12,034 nt of DNA from NCBI GenBank assembly GCA_031285415.1, contig JAITWF010000120.1, forward strand, positions 1 through 12,034. Direction: 5' to 3'. Below the pieces are notes generated by a model that was given only the letters and a program-made list of their open reading frames with translations, had not been told where the DNA came from and searched no databases. The DNA is from Deferribacteraceae bacterium (GTDB taxonomy: Bacteria > Chrysiogenota > Deferribacteres > Deferribacterales > JAISNW01). Positions 6,623 through 12,034 of the stretch are shown piece after piece. Numbering within the stretch: the first letter of the stretch is position 1; the number at the start of each line of letters is the position of its first letter. Both the position numbers and the translations under genes were made by a program.

Positions 6623-8886
6623 GAGGTTTTTTAGCACTACTGATACTGCTACTATTTTCATCGCTCTCCTACGCTGTAACTATCGATAGGGTGGCGATCT
6701 CTGGCAATAAACGGATCCCAGACTCTAGGATCGTACCGTACCTTATGACAGCTGGATCAGAGTTTGATCCTGTAAAGATTAATAGCACCGTAAAGAAGCT
6801 ACATGAAACTGGATACTTCTCTGAAATTAACGTCGACGCCGACGTTCAGGGGAGTGAATTTGTACTCACATATATGCTTCAGGAGACCCCACTTATCGCC
6901 TTTATCGACTTTAACGGCAACGATAAGGTGACGGATGAAACGCTGATGGGGCTACTCGCTGTCGAGATCGGCGGTGCGCTGAACCTAACCCAGCTTGGGC
7001 TGACAGTTAAAAATATTCAAGATAACTACGAAAATGAGCAGTATTATAACGTTAAGATCGATTATACTATACAGTACCGCAACGAAAACTCTGTAAACCT
7101 CATATTTGATATTGAAGAGGGGAAGAGGTCAAGAGTTTACAATATCTGGTTCTACGGCAACGAAAAGTTCTCCGATGACGAGCTAAAGGCGGTCATGCAG
7201 ACGCAGGAGAAAGATTTCTGGTCGTTCATGAACTCGAGCGGTACCGTTATGCGAGATAAAACGGAGCTAGATCGGGAGCTACTTCGCCAGTTCTACCTAT
7301 CAAAGGGGTATGCGCAGGTGGAGATCGGCGAACAGGAGATAGCGTTTCAGCAGGATCCTGCTCGCATGAACTACCTCGTGCGAATAAAAGAGGGACCCAA
7401 ATTTACAGTATCAAATATAAGGTTTGTCAATAAAGATAATGAGTATACCGCAGCAGAGCTTGAGGCGGCTACAACTTTAAAGGCTGGCGGCGATTTCGAC
7501 GTATCGGCATATCAGAACGACCTACGCAAGTTGACAGATCTGTACACCGAAAGGGGCTACGCAAACGCCAATATCGATGGGCAGGTGCTCTTTGAGCAGG
7601 TCGGCAACGCCGTGAATATCACCTATAATGTAGAAGAGGGGAATATCTTCAAAGTTAATAGGATTATCTTCACTGGCAATGAGGTTACGAGGGATAATGT
7701 ACTTCGTCGAGAGTTTGATATATCAGAGGGGGAGACCTATAATAGCAAGCTCTTGCAGGAGGGGCAGGCAAACCTCTATACTACAGGCTACTATGAGCTA
7801 GTGAATATATCAGAGCGCAACGCCGATGGCGATTCTAAAGATATAATCGTGGATGTAAAGGAGAGGAAGCTTGGAAGCCTTAATCTTATCATAAGCTACT
7901 CTTCGGCGGAGGAGCTTGGCGGCAGATTTGAGGTCGCAAGGGCGAACGTATTCGGCTTCGGATCTACAGCTAGAGCTTCGGCAGAGTTTACTGAGGATCG
8001 CAGAGATTTTGTACTCGGCTACGACGACCCTTGGGTGCTGGATAAACCGTACTCTGCAAGCTTTGAGGTATACTCGAGAAGTTACGAATACGAAGATCAA
8101 TACTATAGCCAGTTCACTAGCGAATATGATAAAACGTTGGTGGGGGGCGTGGTCAGCGTCGGTCATCAGCCGATAAAGAGGCGACTATTTATGCGCTATG
8201 CTCTATCTCACGATGAGATTACGATTAGCGATGTAAGCGATCGCACCTCTGAATATGTAAAGAGGCAGGAGGGGTTTCACATAGTAAACGCCTTTACCCC
8301 TTCGATCTCGTATTCAAAGCTGGATAATAATATCGACCCGACGAACGGCTTGAAGATGAACTTGAGTACGAAGTTCGCTGGCACAGTGCTTGGCGGAGAC
8401 TCTGATTTTATCAAGCTTTTAGTGGGTGGAACATACTATAAGCCGATTGTAAACTCGTTTGTCGGCACGCTTCATGTGGAGGGGGGGCAGATCTGGTCGC
8501 TCTCCGACGAACCGCTACCGATAGAGGAGCGATTTGTGCTGGGTGGAATGTACTCTGTGCGAGGGTTTAACTCTCGTGAAATAAGCCCAAAAGATTCAAA
8601 TGGAGAGCCGTACGGCGGTAATAAATATTATCAGGCGAATTTAGAGCTATGGCGACCGATCTTTGATGGCAACCTAACTATCAGGGGGGTAATGTTCCTT
8701 GACATTGGACAGGTTTACGACGAAGATCAGGCGATCTTCTCGACGCCACCTCGCAAGACACTTGGCGCAGGGATACGCTTCTTTACACCGATGGGATTGA
8801 TTAGATTAGAGTATGGGTATAAACTCGATAAGAAAGAGGACGAAGACCAGGCGTTGTGGGAATTTTCTATTGGCAGTGCTTTTTAA
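6619..8886 (+). CDS. bamA: Outer membrane protein assembly factor BamA
   Basis: BamA is the central pore of the beta-barrel assembly machine that folds proteins into the outer membrane. The 755-residue precursor starts with a signal peptide (1-19, hydrophobic LALLILLLF, cleavage after SYA). Five POTRA domains follow at about 20-91, 92-171, 172-262, 263-344 and 345-414, each opening with the typical I-x-F/I-x-G-N-type strand in at least four of them. The C-terminal half (about 418-755) is the 16-strand Omp85 barrel, with the conserved VRGF motif at 647-650 and a terminal phenylalanine, the usual outer-membrane sorting signature. Length is slightly below E. coli BamA (810). The ATG overlaps the hisG stop (ATGA, 6619-6622), and ompH follows after 16 bases. 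Confidence 0.97.
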   Translation: MRGFLALLILLLFSSLSYAVTIDRVAISGNKRIPDSRIVPYLMTAGSEFDPVKINSTVKKLHETGYFSEINVDADVQGSEFVLTYMLQETPLIAFIDFNGNDKVTDETLMGLLAVEIGGALNLTQLGLTVKNIQDNYENEQYYNVKIDYTIQYRNENSVNLIFDIEEGKRSRVYNIWFYGNEKFSDDELKAVMQTQEKDFWSFMNSSGTVMRDKTELDRELLRQFYLSKGYAQVEIGEQEIAFQQDPARMNYLVRIKEGPKFTVSNIRFVNKDNEYTAAELEAATTLKAGGDFDVSAYQNDLRKLTDLYTERGYANANIDGQVLFEQVGNAVNITYNVEEGNIFKVNRIIFTGNEVTRDNVLRREFDISEGETYNSKLLQEGQANLYTTGYYELVNISERNADGDSKDIIVDVKERKLGSLNLIISYSSAEELGGRFEVARANVFGFGSTARASAEFTEDRRDFVLGYDDPWVLDKPYSASFEVYSRSYEYEDQYYSQFTSEYDKTLVGGVVSVGHQPIKRRLFMRYALSHDEITISDVSDRTSEYVKRQEGFHIVNAFTPSISYSKLDNNIDPTNGLKMNLSTKFAGTVLGGDSDFIKLLVGGTYYKPIVNSFVGTLHVEGGQIWSLSDEPLPIEERFVLGGMYSVRGFNSREISPKDSNGEPYGGNKYYQANLELWRPIFDGNLTIRGVMFLDIGQVYDEDQAIFSTPPRKTLGAGIRFFTPMGLIRLEYGYKLDKKEDEDQALWEFSIGSAF

Positions 8887-8888
8887 AT

Positions 8889-8895
8889 AAGGAGA
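8889..8895 (+). promoter_or_regulatory. Ribosome binding site of ompH
   Basis: AAGGAGA lies 7 bases upstream of the ATG at 8903, a near-ideal Shine-Dalgarno in the short bamA-ompH gap. It predicts strong independent translation of this periplasmic chaperone. Confidence 0.75.
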
Positions 8896-8902
8896 ATTAT
8901 AT

Positions 8903-9421
8903 ATGAAAAAGTTTTTTATCGTTCTAACAGTATTCGCAATGACTATGATAGCAACAAGTGCTATGGCGCAGGCGAAGATCGCAATTATCGACATGGAGCG
9001 TTGCGTTATGACATCCGACGCAGGCAAGAAAGCGTCTGAGGATATGCGTGCCTATGAGGTGACGTTGAATGAGAAGATTCAGCCGCTAAGAGATGAGTAC
9101 ACAAAGCTGGAAAACGACTATAGAGCGCAGGAGAAGGTGCTTGCCGACGCTGCAAAACAGACCAAGATCGAAGCTCTACAGAAGAAAGCTGTTGAGGTTG
9201 AAACCGCTATGCGCACAGCAACCGCCGATGCACAGAAGAAGAACGACGAACTTCTATCAAGCGTATTCAAAGATCTGAACGGCGTGATCGCTACAGTGGC
9301 AAAGGCTTCAAAGTGCGACGCAGTGTTCCACAAACAGATGCTTGCGTACGGGCCTGATGTGACCGATATTACAGATGATGTTATAGCAGCATATAATAAG
9401 CAGTTTAACGCTAAGAAGTAG
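8903..9421 (+). CDS. OmpH/Skp family periplasmic chaperone
   Basis: Skp/OmpH proteins are trimeric periplasmic chaperones that hold unfolded outer-membrane proteins in a coiled-coil cavity on their way to BamA. The 172-residue product has a clear signal peptide (MKKFF start, hydrophobic core, cleavage after AMA at residue 22). The mature protein begins with the family strand AKIAIIDMERC, followed by a long charged, heptad-like helical region (about residues 45-130, rich in K, E and Q) that forms the tentacles. Location directly after bamA and before lpxD is the classical arrangement. The TAG stop is shared with the hairpin repeat at 9418-9440. It is the only TAG stop among the genes that end in this window. 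Confidence 0.92.
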   Translation: MKKFFIVLTVFAMTMIATSAMAQAKIAIIDMERCVMTSDAGKKASEDMRAYEVTLNEKIQPLRDEYTKLENDYRAQEKVLADAAKQTKIEALQKKAVEVETAMRTATADAQKKNDELLSSVFKDLNGVIATVAKASKCDAVFHKQMLAYGPDVTDITDDVIAAYNKQFNAKK

Positions 9422-9440
9422 GGGCGGGGTTTGCCCGCCC
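9418..9440 (+). repeat. GC-rich hairpin repeat overlapping the ompH stop codon
   Basis: GGGCGGG (9422-9428) pairs perfectly with CCCGCCC (9434-9440) around a 5-base loop. The 23 bases from 9418 match 10517-10539 at 19 positions, so this is a dispersed repeat and not a unique structure. The ompH TAG (9419-9421) is part of it. A/T-rich sequence without a T-run follows (ATCTATATAT), so strong rho-independent termination is unlikely, though partial attenuation or mRNA 3'-end protection is possible. Confidence 0.7.
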
Positions 9441-9459
9441 ATCTATATATGGGGTATAT

Positions 9460-10461
9460 ATGGCTAAATTATCAGAGATAGCAAAACTACTAGATAGTAC
9501 AATTTCTGGCGACGATATCGAGATATCGGGGCTAAGTCTGCCAAATGAGCAGAAAGAGGGTACAATATCGGTTCTAGGCACTCCTAAGCTTTATGAACTA
9601 GCCTCTGGTGCCGCTGCCGCATATATCGTGCCAGATGATTCAGTCGACACAAAGGGGAAGCCGTTTATCGTTGTGAAGAACCATCGCCTTGCGATCGTAT
9701 CGCTACTAAACTACTTCATCCCAGAGAAGCCGCATAAATACACAATCTCACCGAAAGCCTCTATCGTAGAGGGTGCAACTGTCGAAGATGGCGTATCTAT
9801 TGGTGATTTCGTATCAGTTGGCGATGGATCATCTATCAGAAAGGGCACACGCATATATCCTGGTGTTGTGATCGGCGAGAACGTATCTATCGGCGAAAAT
9901 TGCATTATCTACCCGAATGTAGTAATATATGATAACGCCGAGATCGGTAACCATGTGATAATCCTAGCTGGTGCGAGTATCGGCTCCGACGGATTTGGCT
10001 TCGTTCCAGGGCAGATTCCAACGAAGATCCCTCACAAGGGGAATGTGGTACTGAAAGATCATGTGGAGATCGGTGCCAATAGCACGATCGATAGAGGCAC
10101 GATCGGCTCGACTGTGATCGGCGTTGGCACCAAGATCGATAATCTCTGTCAGGTTGCCCACAATGTGCAGATCGGCACAGGCTGCTTTATCGCAAGCCAG
10201 ACAGGGATCAGTGGATCGACTATAATAGGCGATTACGTGTTTATGGGCGGACAGGTGGGGATTGCAGACCACGCAACGGTCGGCTCATTCGTCTCTATCG
10301 CCGCACAATCGGGCGTGCATGGCACCATAGAGGATAAGGCTAATATTGGTGGCACCCCTATGCAGCCGATCAAAGATTGGGCTAGACAGGTGGCAGCGGC
10401 GAAACAGCTGCCGGAGATGAAGAAGAGAATTATTGCGTTAGAAAAGAAGATAGGGGAATGA
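9460..10461 (+). CDS. lpxD: UDP-3-O-(3-hydroxyacyl)glucosamine N-acyltransferase LpxD
   Basis: LpxD adds the N-linked 3-hydroxyacyl chain from acyl-ACP in the third step of lipid A synthesis. The 333-residue protein (E. coli 341) has an N-terminal uridine-binding domain (1-about 95), then a left-handed beta-helix of hexapeptide repeats (about 98-290, recurring I-G-x pattern), then a C-terminal helix (about 303-333) of coiled-coil character. The catalytic histidine is H234 in DNLCQVAHNVQIG (H239 in E. coli), and the second conserved histidine H271 (GIADH) is present. The start at 9460 has a GGGG ribosome-binding element a few bases upstream. It follows ompH by 38 bases, mostly repeat, and precedes the repeat-filled gap before fabZ. 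Confidence 0.96.
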   Translation: MAKLSEIAKLLDSTISGDDIEISGLSLPNEQKEGTISVLGTPKLYELASGAAAAYIVPDDSVDTKGKPFIVVKNHRLAIVSLLNYFIPEKPHKYTISPKASIVEGATVEDGVSIGDFVSVGDGSSIRKGTRIYPGVVIGENVSIGENCIIYPNVVIYDNAEIGNHVIILAGASIGSDGFGFVPGQIPTKIPHKGNVVLKDHVEIGANSTIDRGTIGSTVIGVGTKIDNLCQVAHNVQIGTGCFIASQTGISGSTIIGDYVFMGGQVGIADHATVGSFVSIAAQSGVHGTIEDKANIGGTPMQPIKDWARQVAAAKQLPEMKKRIIALEKKIGE

Positions 10462-10468
10462 TATAAAT

Positions 10469-10539
10469 GGGTGGGCCAACCCCACCCCTACAGTAATGCG
10501 CACAACTGCCGCCAATGTAGGGGCGAGGTCTGCTCGCCT
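10469..10539 (+). repeat. Composite hairpin repeat between lpxD and fabZ
   Basis: Three inverted repeats are packed into 71 bases: GGGTGGG (10469-10475) with CCCACCC (10481-10487), CCCCTACA (10485-10492) with TGTAGGGG (10516-10523), and GGCGAG (10522-10527) with CTCGCC (10533-10538). The first two share bases, so they are alternative folds. The right end is homologous to the hairpin at 9418-9440, and the 13-mer ACCCCACCCCTAC (10479-10491) also occurs inside the element at 1697-1819. An open frame runs through it into fabZ but encodes nothing FabZ-like. This accounts for most of the 99-base lpxD-fabZ gap. Confidence 0.75.
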
Positions 10540-10550
10540 ATAAAAGATAT

Positions 10551-10555
10551 GGTGA
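10551..10555 (+). promoter_or_regulatory. Probable ribosome binding site setting the fabZ start
   Basis: GGTGA lies 5 bases before the ATG at 10561. The other in-frame ATG at 10549 has no purine-rich sequence at a useful distance, and the frame further upstream runs through the repeat. The match is modest. Confidence 0.45.
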
Positions 10556-10560
10556 AAAAT

Positions 10561-10995
10561 ATGGACATTAACTTTATAAAGAAGGTACTACCGCACAGAT
10601 ACCCATTCTTATTAGTAGATCGGATACTAATCTGTGAAGACGAGTACGTTAAGGCTCTGAAAAACGTTACTGCAAATGAGGAGTTCTTTAGCGGACACTT
10701 CCCAACCAACCCTGTTATGCCAGGGGTATTGATGATCGAGGCGTTGGCGCAGACATCGTGCTTTATGGCGTACAATCAGCAGAAAGATAACTGGGGCGAC
10801 GATGTGAGCGTACTCTTTATGGGGATCAGTGAGGCGAAGTTTCGCCGAGTGGTCGTTCCTGGAGATCAGCTTATCATGGAGGCGAAGCTCGTGAAGAAGA
10901 GGAAAGATTTCTGGTGGATGGACTGTACTGCTACAGTCGATGGTGAAATAGCCTGTGCCGCACAGCTTAGTGCAGTTTTAAGAAGAGGACAATAA
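10561..10995 (+). CDS. fabZ: 3-hydroxyacyl-ACP dehydratase FabZ
   Basis: FabZ dehydrates 3-hydroxyacyl-ACP to trans-2-enoyl-ACP in type II fatty acid elongation, competing with LpxA and LpxD for the same hydroxyacyl pool. With the start at 10561 the product is 144 residues, close to E. coli (151), and begins MDINFIKKVLPHRYPF, the usual family opening. The hot-dog fold active site is present: H46 in SGHFPTNPVMPG and E60 in MIEALAQ. An in-frame extension back to 10471 (30 residues) is repeat-encoded and rejected; a start at 10549 would add only four residues. lpxA follows after 5 bases. Spacing and context fit the conserved lpxD-fabZ-lpxA cluster. Confidence 0.95.
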   Translation: MDINFIKKVLPHRYPFLLVDRILICEDEYVKALKNVTANEEFFSGHFPTNPVMPGVLMIEALAQTSCFMAYNQQKDNWGDDVSVLFMGISEAKFRRVVVPGDQLIMEAKLVKKRKDFWWMDCTATVDGEIACAAQLSAVLRRGQ

Positions 10996-11000
10996 ACTAT

Positions 11001-11792
11001 ATGATACACCCTACAGCGTATATCGATCCGTCGGCAGAGCTTGCCTCTGACGTTGAAGTAGGACCTATGGCATATATCGGAGCTGGTTGCGTACTGCACT
11101 CTGGCGTTAAGATCGGCGCAAAGGCAACCGTGGAGTGCTATACCGAGATTGGCGAAGGCACAATGCTATCGCCTAATGCTCACATCGGTGGAGCTCCGCA
11201 GGATGTCAGCTATAAAGGCGAGCCTACACGGCTTAAAGTGGGAAAAAACTGCATAATACGTGAGTTTGCCACAATGCACAGAGCCTCCACAAAGGAGGAT
11301 GGTATTACTGTTGTGGGCGACAACGGCTTCTTTATGGCGTATTCGCACCTTGCGCACGATTGCAAGGTGGGGGATAACGTTATAATCGCTGGCGGTTCGC
11401 AGATCTCTGGGCATACTCAGGTGGGGGATTACGTTGTTATCTCTGGGCTTGTTGGCACGCACCAATTCTCGAGAGTTGGCAAGGGGGCGATGATCTCTGC
11501 ACTATCAAGATCGGGGAAGGATGTGCCGCCGTTCTGCACAGTTTTAAACGATGTTATCGTTAGTTTAAATGTTGTGGGTATGCGCCGCCGAGGGATTAAC
11601 GCCGAAACTAGAGCGGAGATCAAGAGAGCGGTGAATATATTGACGGATAAGAGTTTACTACTGAACGACGCTCGTGAGAAGCTTGGGGAGCTAGTGCAGT
11701 TTCCAGAGATCGTTGAGTTTAGAAACTTTGTGAATGTTGATAGCAAACGTGGCATTATACGTTCTGCATCTTGGAGCAATAACAATGATTAA
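11001..11792 (+). CDS. lpxA: UDP-N-acetylglucosamine 3-O-acyltransferase LpxA
   Basis: LpxA transfers a 3-hydroxyacyl chain from ACP to position 3 of UDP-GlcNAc (or, in some bacteria, of UDP-GlcNAc3N), the first step of lipid A synthesis. The 263-residue length matches E. coli (262). The N-terminal two-thirds is a hexapeptide beta-helix; the GGAPQDVSYKGEPT signature (63-76) and the active-site segment SHLAHDC give catalytic H119 (H125 in E. coli) with H116. A C-terminal helical bundle follows from about 190 (NVVGMRRRG). The residue aligned with the E. coli acyl-chain ruler G173 is alanine (A167). The last 8 bases overlap the start of the downstream oxidoreductase (ATGATTAA), suggesting coupled translation. 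The LpxA-specific QD..Y.GEPT motif distinguishes it from LpxD. Confidence 0.97.
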   Translation: MIHPTAYIDPSAELASDVEVGPMAYIGAGCVLHSGVKIGAKATVECYTEIGEGTMLSPNAHIGGAPQDVSYKGEPTRLKVGKNCIIREFATMHRASTKEDGITVVGDNGFFMAYSHLAHDCKVGDNVIIAGGSQISGHTQVGDYVVISGLVGTHQFSRVGKGAMISALSRSGKDVPPFCTVLNDVIVSLNVVGMRRRGINAETRAEIKRAVNILTDKSLLLNDAREKLGELVQFPEIVEFRNFVNVDSKRGIIRSASWSNNND

Positions 11793-12034
11793 GATGGGTT
11801 TAATCGGTTTAGGTAAGATGGGGAAGCACCACCTAAATCTTTACGGCAATATCCCCAATATGAAGCTTGCAGGGATCTGCGACGCCGATAGTGAAGCGGT
11901 TGGCTCTCATGCGGCACGGTTAGGTGTGCCAGGGTTTACAGTTTTTAACGAGCTTCTCCCACTGGTAGACGCCGTTACGATCGCAGCCCAAACGAAGTAT
12001 CACTATGAGATTGCGAAAGCATGCCTAAACGCTG
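11785..12034 (+). CDS. Gfo/Idh/MocA family NAD(P)-dependent oxidoreductase, N-terminal part (3' end outside window)
   Basis: Only the first 83 residues are visible. They form the start of a Rossmann fold: MIKMGLIGLGKMGKHHLNLY has the GxGxxG dinucleotide motif (GLGKMG, residues 8-13), then strand MKLAGICDAD ending in an acidic residue typical of NAD(H) preference, and the VDAVTIAAQTKYHYEIAKACLNA segment equivalent to the family's T-P-x-x-x-H-x-x-I-A helix. A GGAG at 11773-11776, 8 bases from the ATG at 11785, supports this start; the in-frame ATG at 11794 is a less likely alternative. Position after lpxA suggests a sugar-nucleotide dehydrogenase, possibly GnnA, which oxidises UDP-GlcNAc at C3 for GlcN3N-type lipid A, but the visible part cannot settle substrate. 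Confidence 0.85.
   Translation, partial: MIKMGLIGLGKMGKHHLNLYGNIPNMKLAGICDADSEAVGSHAARLGVPGFTVFNELLPLVDAVTIAAQTKYHYEIAKACLNA

Noticed and set aside
9422..9440. Strong GC hairpin after ompH as a terminator
   Set aside because: It is followed by ATCTATATAT and not by a T-run, and it has a second copy at 10517-10539 upstream of fabZ, so a repeat is the better call; weak attenuation is still possible.
1..12034. CRISPR array, tRNA/rRNA genes, insertion sequence with transposase, toxin-antitoxin or phage genes
   Set aside because: No regularly spaced direct repeats, cloverleaf-like stretches, transposase-like or small paired frames are visible; the window is almost fully occupied by core genes.

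Overview
The window looks like a core-chromosome segment of a diderm (Gram-negative) bacterium that makes lipopolysaccharide: it encodes BamA, an OmpH/Skp chaperone, LpxD, FabZ and LpxA. Base composition is balanced and coding density is very high. Every convincing gene is on the + strand. ThyX, a zinc-type L31, a short-form HisG and a YqhQ/DUF1385 protein beside prfA-prmC-murA-hisG argue against a gammaproteobacterium. From memory the gene order best resembles Deferribacterota or a neighbouring deltaproteobacteria-like phylum. That placement is an inference I could not check.

Layout. Positions 1-653 hold the 3' end of clpB (second AAA+ module and C-terminus). After a short gap with a plausible sigma70-type promoter (662-690) comes a translation, nucleotide and wall block: rpmE, thyX, DUF1385, prfA, prmC, murA, hisG (737-6622). 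It runs directly, by a 4-base ATGA overlap, into an outer-membrane biogenesis block: bamA, ompH/skp, lpxD, fabZ, lpxA (6619-11792). The last gene, a Gfo/Idh/MocA oxidoreductase overlapping lpxA by 8 bases, is cut by the window end. Most junctions overlap or nearly abut, so most of 737-12034 could be one transcription unit or a few coupled ones.

How the genes work together. PrmC methylates the GGQ glutamine of release factor 1 encoded just upstream. MurA starts peptidoglycan precursor synthesis. LpxA and LpxD carry out the two early acylations of lipid A using 3-hydroxyacyl-ACP, the substrate FabZ competes for. OmpH/Skp escorts outer-membrane proteins to BamA. The Gfo/Idh gene right after lpxA raises the possibility of a diamino (GlcN3N) lipid A.

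I do not see a novel defence, mobile or biosynthetic system here. The unusual material is repetitive: a 123-bp palindromic element with perfect 25-bp terminal inverted repeats between thyX and DUF1385; related small hairpin repeats after ompH and before fabZ, one pair showing a compensatory base change; and two apparent in-frame insertions with inverted-repeat character inside the essential genes prmC and murA, reminiscent of protein-coding palindromic elements. ClpB also has an unusually short segment in its D2 domain.
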